From: Arundinibacter roseus
Lineage (GTDB): Bacteria > Bacteroidota > Bacteroidia > Cytophagales > Spirosomataceae
Reading direction: 5' to 3'
Assembly: GCF_004348825.1 (NCBI RefSeq)
Contig: NZ_SMJU01000009.1
Span: forward strand, 1 to 64,000
DNA length: 64,000 bases
The notes beneath the pieces were generated by a model, which did no database searches, was not told the origin of the DNA, and saw only the letters and a list, made by a program, of their open reading frames with translations. The translations under genes were made by a program, and so were the position numbers. Below, piece after piece: positions 43,828-53,255 of this stretch. The stretch's first letter is position 1. Each line of letters begins with the position of its first letter.

Positions 43828-43982
43828 TTGCCAAACTTTGTGTATACGACGCTTCTTCAACAAAGTAACATAAGAAATCGTTTTTTTGAAAGGAGAATTT
43901 TTTTATTTTAATTTTGACGTAAAACGTTTAAAAACGTAATTTAACGCTATATTCATCGCCCTGGGGGTATTACCATAATGCT

Positions 43983-46394
43983 ATGCTTTTAAACGAGACC
44001 TTATCCGAGAATAGTGTATTTAGCACGCATCAGGTGCTTTCGGACTACCGCCTTGCCTGCGAAAGCCGGCAGGTGAGCCTGTTGGGCCGGAAGGATGTGA
44101 TGGGCGGAAGGGCTAAATTCGGTATTTTTGGAGATGGCAAGGAAGTGGTGCAGGTGGCTTTGGCCCGTAGCTTTCAGCGGGGCGATTTCCGCTCGGGCTA
44201 CTACCGCGATCAAACCATTGAAGCGGCTTTGGGCAACCTCACCTGGCAACAGTTTTTTGCCCAAATTTACGCCCACGCCGACCTCGAACACGAGCCGCAC
44301 ACGGGAGGGCGCTCCATGAACGGCCACTACGCCACCCGTTGGCTTGAAGCCGATGGCAGCTGGCGCGATCAGACAAAACTCTATAATTCGGTCTGTGATA
44401 TTTCGCCTACCGCCGGGCAGATTCCCCGCTCGGTAGGCCTTGCGTACGCTTCCAAATTATTCAGAACAAATCCTGATATTCAATACCTGACGACTTTTTC
44501 GGATAAAGGAAACGAAATTGTTTTTGCCACAATTGGCGACGCCTCTACCTCACAGGGCATGTTTTGGGAAACCATGAATGCCGCTGGCGTGCTGCAGGTA
44601 CCGCTGCTGATGTCCGTTTGGGACGACGGCTACGGTATTTCCGTTCCTATTGAATATCAGACCACCAAAAGCAGTATCTCAAAAGCAATGGCCGGGCTTC
44701 AGCGCAACGCTGATGAAGAAGGAGTGGAGATATTGACGGTCAAAGGCTGGGACTATCCGGCCCTTGTAGAAACCTACCAAAAAGCGGCTGCCATCTGCCG
44801 CAACGCGCACGTGCCTGTGCTTGTACACGTGCAGGAACTCACACAGCCGCAGGGACATTCGTCGTCGGGCTCGCATGAGCGCTACAAGGGTGCGGAGCGG
44901 CTGCAATGGGAAGCGGAGCATGACTGTAATCTGAGATTTAAAGACTGGATTCTGGAAAACGGCTACGCTACGGAAGAGGAACTGGAAGAAATCGAAACTC
45001 AGGCCAAAGAAGTTGCCCGAAACGCCCGAAACCTGGCCTGGAAAGCCTTCCGTCAACCGATTGATCAGGATGTACAGACTGCCAAAGAACTACTTCAAAA
45101 AGCTTCCGAAGAAACTACGGAGGCAGCCCAGGAAGTTAAGGCTATTCTGGCCGATTTAGAGAAAGTCTATTCGCCTATTCGGCGGGATGCTGTCGGGGCG
45201 GTTCGTAAAGTACTTCGTATACTTTCTCATGAAAATAGTCCGGTGCGGACGCAGCTTCAGGAATGGTTGCGGGAACAATTTGCCCTGAACGCAAACCGCT
45301 ACAATTCACATCTATACAGCGAATCGGAAGAATCGCCCTTGCATGTAAAACCCATCGCGCCAGCATTTGAAGAAGATAGCCCAATGATAGACGGGCGGGA
45401 GGTGATTCGGTCGTATTTTGATATTCTTTTTGACCGCGACCCTCGCGTGCTTGCGTTGGGTGAAGATGTCGGACATATTGGGGATGTGAATCAGGGAATG
45501 GCCGGGTTGCAGGAAAAATACGGCGAAATCCGGATTACGGATACCGGTATTCGTGAAACTACCATCATTGGACAGGGTATCGGTATGGCAATGCGGGGGC
45601 TGCGGCCTATTGTCGAAATTCAATATTTTGACTACGTATTTTATACCCTCGCAACCCTCACCGACGACCTTGCTACGCTGCGCTACCGCACCGCAGGCGG
45701 ACAAAAAGCGCCGCTGATTATTCGGACAAGAGGGCACCGGCTGGAGGGAATCTGGCATTCGGGCTCACCGATGGGCGCTATGCTGGGAAGTCTCCGTGGG
45801 CTGCACATTGCGGTTCCCCGCAATTTTACACAAGCCGCCGGGCTTTACAATACGTTGATGCAGGGCGACGACCCGGCACTCGTGGTGGAACCGCTGAATG
45901 CGTACCGTCTGAAAGAAAAACTACCAGCAAATCTGGGGGATTATTGTGTGCCACTCGGCCAACCTGACCTCCTGCGGGAAGGAACCGACGTGACGGTGGT
46001 TACCTACGGCTCTATGTGCCGGATTGTGATGGAAGCCGCCGCTCAGCTTTCCGACGCAGGTATCGACGTAGAGGTAATTGATATTCAAACTCTTTTACCC
46101 TTTGATCTTTCCCATCGAATTGTAGAATCAATTCAAAAAACCAATCGGGTTATTTTTGCCGACGAAGACTTTCCCGGCGGTGCGTCTGCCTTTATGATGC
46201 AGCAGGTACTTGAAGGGCAAAATGCCTATCGGTGGCTCGACTCTCCCCCGCTGACTATTGCTGCCAAAGCGCATCGGCCTGCGTATGGCTCTGACGGAGA
46301 TTATTTTTCCAAACCAAACATCGACGATGTTTACGACACCGTTTACTCGCTTATGCACGAAAGCGCTCCGCAGCGTTTTCCATCAATTATGTAG
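43983..46394 (+). CDS. Fused E1 alpha-beta 2-oxoacid dehydrogenase
   Basis: The 803-residue protein joins an E1-alpha half and an E1-beta half. The alpha part (to about 390) has the thiamine-diphosphate region GDASTSQGMFWETMNAAG and SVWDDGYGIS. The beta part (from about 465) has LALGEDVGHIGDVNQGMAG, VEIQYFDYVF and AVPRNFTQAAG, then a C-terminal transketolase-like domain (VEVIDIQTLLPFD, IFADEDFPGGASAF). It decarboxylates a 2-oxoacid, most likely a branched-chain one or pyruvate, feeding an E2/E3 complex encoded elsewhere. Substrate choice is uncertain. Confidence 0.85.
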   Translation: MLLNETLSENSVFSTHQVLSDYRLACESRQVSLLGRKDVMGGRAKFGIFGDGKEVVQVALARSFQRGDFRSGYYRDQTIEAALGNLTWQQFFAQIYAHADLEHEPHTGGRSMNGHYATRWLEADGSWRDQTKLYNSVCDISPTAGQIPRSVGLAYASKLFRTNPDIQYLTTFSDKGNEIVFATIGDASTSQGMFWETMNAAGVLQVPLLMSVWDDGYGISVPIEYQTTKSSISKAMAGLQRNADEEGVEILTVKGWDYPALVETYQKAAAICRNAHVPVLVHVQELTQPQGHSSSGSHERYKGAERLQWEAEHDCNLRFKDWILENGYATEEELEEIETQAKEVARNARNLAWKAFRQPIDQDVQTAKELLQKASEETTEAAQEVKAILADLEKVYSPIRRDAVGAVRKVLRILSHENSPVRTQLQEWLREQFALNANRYNSHLYSESEESPLHVKPIAPAFEEDSPMIDGREVIRSYFDILFDRDPRVLALGEDVGHIGDVNQGMAGLQEKYGEIRITDTGIRETTIIGQGIGMAMRGLRPIVEIQYFDYVFYTLATLTDDLATLRYRTAGGQKAPLIIRTRGHRLEGIWHSGSPMGAMLGSLRGLHIAVPRNFTQAAGLYNTLMQGDDPALVVEPLNAYRLKEKLPANLGDYCVPLGQPDLLREGTDVTVVTYGSMCRIVMEAAAQLSDAGIDVEVIDIQTLLPFDLSHRIVESIQKTNRVIFADEDFPGGASAFMMQQVLEGQNAYRWLDSPPLTIAAKAHRPAYGSDGDYFSKPNIDDVYDTVYSLMHESAPQRFPSIM

Positions 46395-46423
46395 AGGAAA
46401 AAGAAATATAGAATTAAAAACTC

Positions 46424-46456
46424 AAAAAGCGTAGGTCAGCCGACTTACGCTTTTTT
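46424..46456 (+). terminator. Terminator after the E1 gene
   Basis: AAAAAGCGTA pairs with TTACGCTTTTTT around an 11-nt loop, with a T6 run. Confidence 0.75.
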
Positions 46457-46504
46457 GGTTAGTTCCCTGGGCAATCATTTTGTCAATCAACCATTTATGT
46501 ATAG

Positions 46505-46552
46505 ATTGAGATTTGGTAGAAATATAAGTAACCGTATTTTATAAATCTCAAT
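46505..46552. promoter_or_regulatory. 10-bp inverted repeat upstream of the histidine kinase gene
   Basis: ATTGAGATTT (46505-46514) and AAATCTCAAT (46543-46552) are exact inverted copies, 28 nt apart, ending 28 nt before the ATG. It may be an operator or a leader hairpin. Confidence 0.35.
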
Positions 46553-46579
46553 TGCCTACGTCAACCCAAGGCCCGTTTT

Positions 46580-48649
46580 ATGATGCGTACTTTACCAGCC
46601 TTTATCTTCTTTTTGCTGTGCTATTCTTACCATACGTTGGGTCAGTCGTCTGATTCACTTCTTCAAATTTTGGCCGTTCAGAACGGTTCTCAAAAAGCAG
46701 CCACGCTCCTGGAACTAGGGAAAGCGTATTTTATTGAAGGCCAGGATTCTTTATCCAAATTATATGCAATTCAAAGTTACCAACTTGCTGTCAAACTAGA
46801 CCTTACCCGAATCGAAGGAGACGCGCGGCTTGCGTGGGTACGTACCGAAATGGCTTACAGTACAAGCCTGGAAGAGGCTTATGCGCAGTTGGATACGGTA
46901 GATAGACTGGCGGCTCGAACCAACGATCAGGACTTACAGGCGTGGGCATACTTTCGGCGGGCGCAGATTTATTCGGGCTCTTTAAAATATGAGAAACAAG
47001 TAGACCCGCTGATGAAAAAAGCGCTGACAATTTTTGAAAAAACAAAAAATGCGCAAGGAATTGGAAGTGTCTACGTGGATATGGGCGGCAGGGCTGCCCA
47101 AAGTGGCAATTACATCAACGGAATTGACTATTACCTGAAAGCCCAAAAGCTCCTGGAACCGCTCAATAATCCCGTTCAGCTTCGGGCGGTTTACGGCAAT
47201 CTGGCGAGTTCGTATCAGGCGATTGGTGAAGACGCGATGACGATTAACTATGGCAACAAAACGCTGAAACTTGCTGAAACCCTGCACGATCCGCGATTAA
47301 AGGCTTTTGCATTGGCCATTTTGGGGGATTTATACATGGAAAAAAAACAATACAAGCACGCACTTGCCATGTATTCGCAACAGGAAAAAGTTCTGAATGC
47401 TTTTCAGGATCAGTCGCCGGCCCGGGCAAAAGCCAAGGTAGCGCACGCGCTGGCAAAACTTGGAAAATACGATCAGGCGTTGGCGTATTGCAAAACGGCC
47501 GATTCCCTGTATTTTCATCGGTCCGGCTACGAAGAAGCCATTGATTACTTCATTGAAGGATTGTATGCGGAGATTTATCTTGCAAAAAAATTATACAAAA
47601 AGACCATTTTCCATGCAGAAAGAGGAATTAATAGCTTGCAGGAATATGGCGAGCTGGGCAATTTCCATCTGGAATTAGCGAGCTTTCATTCCTACCTGGC
47701 AGATGCCTACGAGCAGTTGCGACAGCCGGAAAAAGCGCTGATTCACTTCCGGCAATTTAAAAATCACTCGGACAGTTTGATTAATAACGATGCACTGGAA
47801 AAAATTGCCAATGCTACTATGATGAGTGAGTTTGAGAAAAAAGAAGAAAAAAACGCTTTGCGAATTGCTACCCTGGAAAATGATAAACTTCGGGAAAGGC
47901 AGGCTGCGCTGTTTTTTGTGTTGTTAGGTGGCATAGGTATTTTGGGGCTTATCGGGTGGAGTAATAAACAATTAAAGTCCAAGAACACCGAACTTTCGAG
48001 AAAAAACAAGGAAATTCAGGAAGCTTTGCATAAAGGACAATCCATTGAAAGAAAGCGAGTTGCGTCGGAATTACACGACAATCTTAACACCAAAGTAACA
48101 GCCCTGCGCTGGAATATTGAGTCGATTGATAAGCAAACCCTGACTACACAAAACACCAAAATCTTTAACCGCATTTTTGATCTGAGCGGTGATATTTACA
48201 CAGACATACGGCTCATTTCACACAGCATGCTACCCGCTGAGCTGGAAAAAAACGGGCTGGAAGCGGCTCTGTGCCGGCTAATGAATATGCTAGAAAACAA
48301 TCAGACAAACCGGACCAATTTTCACCTGATTACCCGCTTGTCGGGCTTACGATTCCCGGAATCACTTGAATACCAACTGTATATTATTGCGCTGGAACTG
48401 ATCAACAACATCATAAAACATGCACAGGCCTCGGATGCGTGGATAAGTATTTCCAAAGAAAATAACCAACTTTGGCTCATTATTAGTGATAATGGCGTTG
48501 GGTTCCATTCCGATAATCAGGAAAGCGGTATGGGATCGGTCAACCTGAAAGCCCGGGTAGAAGATTTAAATGGTACTTTATCAATCCTTTCGGAGGATGG
48601 GAAAGGTACTCAGATCCGGGTAAACGTTCCTTTTCAGGAACTGGCCTAA
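46580..48649 (+). CDS. TPR-containing sensor histidine kinase (HisKA_3 type)
   Basis: The 689-residue protein has a signal peptide (ending TLGQS), several TPR-like helical repeats to about 400, one transmembrane helix (about 440-460), a coiled-coil, then a NarL-type kinase: phospho-acceptor His499 in ASELHDNL, and an HATPase domain with LINNIIKHA, ISDNGVGF and GMGSVNLKAR. It would sense an extracytoplasmic signal through the TPRs and phosphorylate a LuxR/NarL response regulator. None is adjacent, so its partner is elsewhere. The next gene is 140 bp downstream. Confidence 0.88.
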   Translation: MMRTLPAFIFFLLCYSYHTLGQSSDSLLQILAVQNGSQKAATLLELGKAYFIEGQDSLSKLYAIQSYQLAVKLDLTRIEGDARLAWVRTEMAYSTSLEEAYAQLDTVDRLAARTNDQDLQAWAYFRRAQIYSGSLKYEKQVDPLMKKALTIFEKTKNAQGIGSVYVDMGGRAAQSGNYINGIDYYLKAQKLLEPLNNPVQLRAVYGNLASSYQAIGEDAMTINYGNKTLKLAETLHDPRLKAFALAILGDLYMEKKQYKHALAMYSQQEKVLNAFQDQSPARAKAKVAHALAKLGKYDQALAYCKTADSLYFHRSGYEEAIDYFIEGLYAEIYLAKKLYKKTIFHAERGINSLQEYGELGNFHLELASFHSYLADAYEQLRQPEKALIHFRQFKNHSDSLINNDALEKIANATMMSEFEKKEEKNALRIATLENDKLRERQAALFFVLLGGIGILGLIGWSNKQLKSKNTELSRKNKEIQEALHKGQSIERKRVASELHDNLNTKVTALRWNIESIDKQTLTTQNTKIFNRIFDLSGDIYTDIRLISHSMLPAELEKNGLEAALCRLMNMLENNQTNRTNFHLITRLSGLRFPESLEYQLYIIALELINNIIKHAQASDAWISISKENNQLWLIISDNGVGFHSDNQESGMGSVNLKARVEDLNGTLSILSEDGKGTQIRVNVPFQELA

Positions 48650-48770
48650 CGTTGACACTTTCTAGTTTTAATTGCTTGATTCTACTAAGTAGCCATTAGG
48701 AATCAGGTTATTAGCCATCAGGATCTATATCATTGCAAATCAGCACTTTATGACATTTTTAAACATAATT

Positions 48771-48778
48771 TAATTTTG
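48771..48778 (+). promoter_or_regulatory. Predicted -7 box of the sugar-transferase operon
   Basis: TAATTTTG matches TAnnTTTG exactly, 11 nt before the ATG at 48790, so the transcript would have a very short leader. Confidence 0.45.
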
Positions 48779-48789
48779 CTCAAATACTT

Positions 48790-49395
48790 ATGTACAAACG
48801 CGTGGGAAAACGCCTCATTGATTTCTTGGCGGCCTTCGTGGGATTGATTATTCTATTTCCTTTGCTGGCTGGGCTTGCTCTTTTTTTGGCTCTTTCCAAT
48901 CGGGGTACGCCCTTTTTCAGGCAGCCTCGCCCGGGAAAGCATGGAGCAATTTTTACCCTTCTAAAATTCAAAACCATGAACGACCGCCGCACATCTTCGG
49001 GGGAGCTGCTGCCCGATGCTGAACGACTCACGCCCGTAGGAAAATGGATCCGAAAAACGTCCCTCGACGAACTTCCTCAACTTTGGAATGTACTTTGGGG
49101 CGACATGAGTCTGATTGGTCCCCGACCGCTATTGGTCGAGTATTTGCCGCTTTATTCGGAGCAACAACGGCGACGGCACCTCGTAAGGCCGGGCATTACG
49201 GGTTGGGCACAAGTCAACGGACGCAATACGCTGGATTGGGATACTAAATTTCGGCTGGATGTTTGGTACGTAGAAAATCTTTCCATGGCGTTGGACGTGA
49301 AAATTGTATTTTTGACTTTCCAGAAAGTACTTCGCCGCGAAGGAATCAGTTCGGCTACGGCAGTTACGATGGAGAAATTTACGGGTTCAAATTAG
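48790..49395 (+). CDS. Initiating sugar-phosphate transferase, PglC-like
   Basis: The 201-residue monotopic transferase has one N-terminal hydrophobic hairpin (about 12-35), GKHGAIFTLLKFKTM, LDELPQLWNVLWGDMSLIGPRP and VRPGITGWAQVNGRN, all typical of polyprenyl-phosphate hexose-1-phosphate transferases. The small size matches PglC, which places a phospho-bacillosamine-type sugar on undecaprenyl phosphate. The two following genes encode PglD- and PglE-like enzymes, so the three probably build and load a diacetamido sugar for surface glycan or protein glycosylation. Confidence 0.88.
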   Translation: MYKRVGKRLIDFLAAFVGLIILFPLLAGLALFLALSNRGTPFFRQPRPGKHGAIFTLLKFKTMNDRRTSSGELLPDAERLTPVGKWIRKTSLDELPQLWNVLWGDMSLIGPRPLLVEYLPLYSEQQRRRHLVRPGITGWAQVNGRNTLDWDTKFRLDVWYVENLSMALDVKIVFLTFQKVLRREGISSATAVTMEKFTGSN

Positions 49396-49429
49396 CAGCT
49401 AATTATCTCACACTTCCCCCTGGATCAGT

Positions 49430-50041
49430 ATGCTTTTATACGGTGCGAGCGGTCATGCAAAGGTTATTTTGTCTATCCTGAAAGCTATGAATCAGGAAGT
49501 TACAGGTATTTTTGACGATGATCCTGAAAAAAAAGAAATCCATTCGATACCAGTTGTGGGTAGTTATCGGGCCGATTTTCTACCTAACGAACCCATGATC
49601 ATTGCTATTGGCAATAATACCATTCGCAGGCAGCTTTCGGGGCAGATCAGGCATTCGTTCGGAACAGCCGTTCATCCGTCGGCTCAGATTGATACCAGCG
49701 CTCAGATTAGTGAAGGAACGGTCGTTATGCACGGAGCAATTGTGCAGGCAGATGCCCGGCTGGGTCGGCACGTCATTCTCAACACCGCCGCCACCGTAGA
49801 CCATGATTGCGTGATCGGCGATTTTGTCCATCTTGCACCCGGCGTTACCTTGTGTGGGTCAGTATCGGTAGGTGCCCACACGCTGATCGGTGCGGGAAGC
49901 GTTATTGCCCCAAATCTGACCATAGGCTCACGCTGCCTGATTGCTTCCGGCAGCGTAGTGACTACCTCGATTCCCGACGGTGCTATTGTCCGTGGAAATC
50001 CGGCCCGAATCATTAACAGAAAATCTTTTCGTACTCTTTGA
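49430..50041 (+). CDS. PglD-like sugar N-acetyltransferase
   Basis: The 203-residue protein has an N-terminal Rossmann-like sugar-binding part (LLYGASGHAKVI, DDDPEKK) and a left-handed beta-helix of hexapeptide repeats from about 85 (ISEGTVVMHGAIVQADARLG, then NTAATVDHDCVIGDFVHLAP). The His in VDHDC is the expected catalytic base of PglD-type acetyltransferases. It would acetylate the 4-amino group of a UDP-amino sugar. It lies 34 bp after the transferase gene. Confidence 0.88.
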   Translation: MLLYGASGHAKVILSILKAMNQEVTGIFDDDPEKKEIHSIPVVGSYRADFLPNEPMIIAIGNNTIRRQLSGQIRHSFGTAVHPSAQIDTSAQISEGTVVMHGAIVQADARLGRHVILNTAATVDHDCVIGDFVHLAPGVTLCGSVSVGAHTLIGAGSVIAPNLTIGSRCLIASGSVVTTSIPDGAIVRGNPARIINRKSFRTL

Positions 50042-50054
50042 TTTTGATTGTATA

Positions 50055-51194
50055 GTGACCCCTAATCCCGAAAAAATCTGGCTTTCTTCTCCGCACATGA
50101 GCGGCCATGAACTTAGGTATGTGCAGGAAGCTTTTGACAGCAACTGGATTGCCCCGCTTGGCCCTCACGTAGATGCTTTTGAACAGGAGCTCGCCGCATA
50201 TACCGGCAGCTCGCACGTAGCGGCGTTGTCGTCAGGCACGGCGGCCTTGCACCTTTCGCTGATCTTGCTGGGAGTTTCGCAGGGAGATTTTGTCTTGTGC
50301 CAAACCTTCACCTTTTCGGCCTCCGCAAACCCCATAATGTATCAGGGTGCCACACCCGTTTTTATTGATAGTGAACCTGACACCTGGAATATTTGCCCCG
50401 AAGCGCTCGAAAAAGCACTGAAATTTTATACCAACCGAGGCACTAAACCCAAAGCGGTGATTGGGGTGCATCTCTATGGCATGCCTGCAAAGCTGCAAGA
50501 GACCCTGGCGCTCTGTGAAAAATACGACGTACCCTTCATTGAAGATGCCGCCGAAGCACTCGGTAGCAGCTACGACGGTCAGAAACTCGGTAGTTTCGGG
50601 ACATTCTCCATTTTGTCTTTTAATGGAAACAAGATCATTACTACCTCGGGCGGCGGAGCTCTGTTGGCAGCGCAGGAATCACCCATTGCAAAGGCACGTT
50701 TTTTGGCTACACAAGCCCGGGATGCCGCCCCTCACTACCAACATTCGCAGGTAGGCTACAACTACCGGATTAGTAATGTTTGTGCAGGAATAGGTCGCGG
50801 ACAGCTGATGGTACTTGATGAACGTGTCCGTCAAAGACGAGCCAACTTCTTGCACTATCAGCGTACGCTCGGAGATCTTCCCGGCCTGACTTTTCAGCCG
50901 GAAAGCAAAGGGAGCTTTTCCAATCGCTGGTTGAGTTGTTTTACTCTTGATTCAGATAAAGCTGACGGTATTACCCGTGAAGAAGTACGGGTAGCACTGG
51001 AAAGAGAAAATATAGAATCACGGCCCCTATGGAAACCGATGCATTTACAACCGGTTTTTGCTGCCTGCCCCTACTTTGGCGACACAGTTTCTGAGCAGCT
51101 TTTTGCCAACGGCCTGTGTCTGCCCTCGGGTTCCAACTTATCAGAAAGCGACCTGTTCAGAGTAAGTGACGCTGTAAAGGCTGTTTTTGAATAA
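50055..51194 (+). CDS. PglE-like DegT/DnrJ/EryC1 aminotransferase
   Basis: The PLP enzyme has PHMSGHELRYVQEAF at the N-terminus, SSGTAALHLSLILLG, EDAAEALGS and the cofactor Lys in SFNGNKIITTSGGG. It would place the 4-amino group on a UDP-4-keto sugar. GTG 50055, 13 nt after the pglD-like stop, gives 379 residues and the normal family N-terminus; the frame is open to 49980 inside the preceding gene. A 4,6-dehydratase (PglF-like) for the first step is not in the window. A terminator follows. Confidence 0.87.
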   Translation: MTPNPEKIWLSSPHMSGHELRYVQEAFDSNWIAPLGPHVDAFEQELAAYTGSSHVAALSSGTAALHLSLILLGVSQGDFVLCQTFTFSASANPIMYQGATPVFIDSEPDTWNICPEALEKALKFYTNRGTKPKAVIGVHLYGMPAKLQETLALCEKYDVPFIEDAAEALGSSYDGQKLGSFGTFSILSFNGNKIITTSGGGALLAAQESPIAKARFLATQARDAAPHYQHSQVGYNYRISNVCAGIGRGQLMVLDERVRQRRANFLHYQRTLGDLPGLTFQPESKGSFSNRWLSCFTLDSDKADGITREEVRVALERENIESRPLWKPMHLQPVFAACPYFGDTVSEQLFANGLCLPSGSNLSESDLFRVSDAVKAVFE

Positions 51195-51195
51195 A

Positions 51196-51232
51196 AAATG
51201 GGCTTTTGCCACTACATGACAAAAGCCCATTT
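51196..51232. terminator. Bidirectional terminator after the pgl-like genes
   Basis: AAATGGGCTTTTG (51196-51208) pairs with CAAAAGCCCATTT (51220-51232) over 13 bp with an 11-nt loop. Confidence 0.75.
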
Positions 51233-51265
51233 CGCTGAAATAAATTTATAAAAACTACCGGAAGT

Positions 51266-51724
51266 TTAAATATCTTTTACGACGCTTTTTCCAATAGAAA
51301 TAAGTGCTTCGGGAGATTGATAGCCAATAACCTTTTTCACGATTTTTCCACTTGGCTCAATAAAAAAGAGCGTTGGATACGCTTCCAATGGAAACAGACG
51401 TGCCAACTGTGGGCCTTCGCCGCGTTCCATATCTACCTTGACATTGATAAAATTCTTGTTGAACACCTCACCCACGTCCGAGCGGGTAAACACATTCTTT
51501 TGCAGCAACTTACAAGGGCCGCACCAGCTCGCATAGGCATCCAGAAAAATGATCTTATTTTCGGCTTTGGCTTTTTTTACAATAGCTGCCCAGGCAGCTT
51601 CCGTAAACTGTATACCTGTGCTTTCGTCTGCTTTGGCCTTTTTATCTTTGCCATCTGCCCAAACCGTAGCCATGGTCAAAAATAGCAATCCACTTAGTAC
51701 GGCAACTTTCTTAAACATTGTCAT
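51266..51724 (-). CDS. Exported thioredoxin-family protein
   Basis: The 152-residue protein has a signal peptide (ending VWADG) and a thioredoxin fold with active site WCGPCK (Cys68, Cys71) and the cis-Pro in AYPTLFF. It probably reduces or isomerises disulfides in the periplasm. A second ATG two codons later (51718) is an equally good start. It is monocistronic and faces the pgl-like operon across the terminator. Confidence 0.88.
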   Translation of the reverse strand: MTMFKKVAVLSGLLFLTMATVWADGKDKKAKADESTGIQFTEAAWAAIVKKAKAENKIIFLDAYASWCGPCKLLQKNVFTRSDVGEVFNKNFINVKVDMERGEGPQLARLFPLEAYPTLFFIEPSGKIVKKVIGYQSPEALISIGKSVVKDI

Positions 51725-51973
51725 TGTGTTTGATTTAGTAGTCCAACAGAAATCTATCTACATAACGCAAACCGAATCCGTTTTCGTTTCGCGTTTGATT
51801 GTTTCCTGATTTCTATCATCAAGAAACGTACCTGATTTTTTAAAGATATAAAAATTATGGAAAAAATTATTGGCTCAACGCCAACTTGAATACCTGCGTG
51901 CCAAATCCGCGCTACCAGCGGTTAGAATAAAAAGCCGTATCTTTACAGGCTAATTTTTGATGAACAAACAGCC

Positions 51974-52588
51974 ATGATAATACAGGAAGCAAAATATATA
52001 ATGAGCAATGCCGACTATCGGCAATGCCCGGCTCCGGAACTCCCCGAGTATGCGTTTATCGGGCGCTCCAACGTAGGGAAATCCTCGCTGATCAATATGC
52101 TTACCCAACGGAAGGCTTTGGCAAAAACCTCTCAACATCCGGGAAAAACGCAGTTAATCAACCATTTTTTGATCAATTCTTCCTGGTATCTAGTCGATTT
52201 GCCGGGATACGGCTACGCCAAAGTAAGCAAAAGTGAGCGGGATAAATGGGAGCGTATGATCTATGAATATCTTCGCTATCGGCCAAATCTGCAATGTATT
52301 TTTGTATTGGTAGACAGCCGCCACGACCCACAGCGGGTTGATCTCGAATTTATGGAATCGCTCGGAGAAGAAGGTATACCTTTTCATATTGTTTTTACAA
52401 AAACCGATAAAATGAAGGCTAGTGCAGTTCCTGCACAAATTGCCCGCTATCAGGAAAAACTCCTGGAAACCTGGGAAGAATTACCCGTTTCGTTTATAAC
52501 TTCTGCCGAAGAAGGTGTAGGCCGGGAAGGCCTTTTGGAAACAATACGCACCTATAACGATTCGTTTGTAAGGTCTGAACGCGTGTAA
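51974..52588 (+). CDS. engB: Ribosome biogenesis GTP-binding protein EngB/YsxC
   Basis: The 204-residue GTPase helps assemble the large ribosomal subunit. It has G1 GRSNVGKSS (about 30-38), the G2 Thr in HPGKTQ, G3 DLPGYGYA, G4 TKTD and G5 TSAEEG. Length is typical. A -7-like TATCTTTA lies about 35 nt upstream. Confidence 0.94.
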   Translation: MIIQEAKYIMSNADYRQCPAPELPEYAFIGRSNVGKSSLINMLTQRKALAKTSQHPGKTQLINHFLINSSWYLVDLPGYGYAKVSKSERDKWERMIYEYLRYRPNLQCIFVLVDSRHDPQRVDLEFMESLGEEGIPFHIVFTKTDKMKASAVPAQIARYQEKLLETWEELPVSFITSAEEGVGREGLLETIRTYNDSFVRSERV

Positions 52589-52589
52589 G

Positions 52590-52620
52590 TTGCCCGTTGC
52601 GTAAACTTTGTGTTACTTTG
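52590..52620 (+). promoter_or_regulatory. Predicted promoter of the DUF5606 gene
   Basis: TTG (52590-52592), 20 nt, then TTACTTTG (52613-52620), a 7/8 match to TAnnTTTG. The leader would be about 60 nt. Confidence 0.45.
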
Positions 52621-52687
52621 CGGCACTTTATGTACACGGGAACAAATTAGTCACTAGTAATTGCTTGTTAAAGATTAAAAATCAGGA

Positions 52688-53161
52688 ATGGAAGTTTTAA
52701 AAGAAATTGCAAACGTAGCGGGCAAAAGTGGCCTGTACCGAATATTGAAGCCTAGCCGGGCCGGGGTTATTGTAGAAAGCCTCGATGGCAAAAAAGAAAA
52801 GTCGATGATAGGGCCCACGGCTCGCGTCTCTGTTTTGAAAGATGTTTCAATTTTTACCGATGGTGCTCAGGAATCAGTTCCTTTGGCAGAAGTTTTTGTA
52901 AAAATCAGAGAAATCCATGGCGAGCAGGTTGCACTTTCGTTGAAAGAAGCTTCGGATAAAGATTTGATTGAATTTTTGGATGAAGTTCTACCCGAGTTTG
53001 ACCGGGAGCGGGTTTATGTTTCGGACATCAAAAAAATCATTACCTGGTATAATGTTATTGCGGAAAACTTTCCTGAGGCATTTGGTGCTACAACTATCGC
53101 TGTTGCAGCCGCAGAACCGGCAACAGATGAGCAGGATCAGGAAGCTACTTCTGCCGAATAG
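52688..53161 (+). CDS. DUF5606 protein
   Basis: The 157-residue protein matches DUF5606, a conserved Bacteroidota family of unknown function: LKEIANVAGKSGLYRILKP at the N-terminus, ESLDGKKEKSMIGPTARVSV, then a helical part (FLDEVLPEFDRERVYVSDIKK) and a Glu/Ala-rich tail. The N-terminal half is beta-rich and basic, so nucleic-acid binding is possible but unproven. There is no signal peptide. A terminator follows. Confidence 0.8.
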   Translation: MEVLKEIANVAGKSGLYRILKPSRAGVIVESLDGKKEKSMIGPTARVSVLKDVSIFTDGAQESVPLAEVFVKIREIHGEQVALSLKEASDKDLIEFLDEVLPEFDRERVYVSDIKKIITWYNVIAENFPEAFGATTIAVAAAEPATDEQDQEATSAE

Positions 53162-53190
53162 CTCTGTTTTCAATACGCTACGGAATTGAT

Positions 53191-53219
53191 TACCCTGCAA
53201 GTTCTTGCGGGGTATTTTT
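53191..53219 (+). terminator. Terminator between the DUF5606 gene and deoC
   Basis: TACCCTGCAAG (53191-53201) pairs with CTTGCGGGGTA (53204-53214) with one G-T pair and a 2-nt loop, followed by T5. Confidence 0.8.
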
Positions 53220-53255
53220 CTTTATTTTGTATGTAAACATTTTCTCATCATCGTT

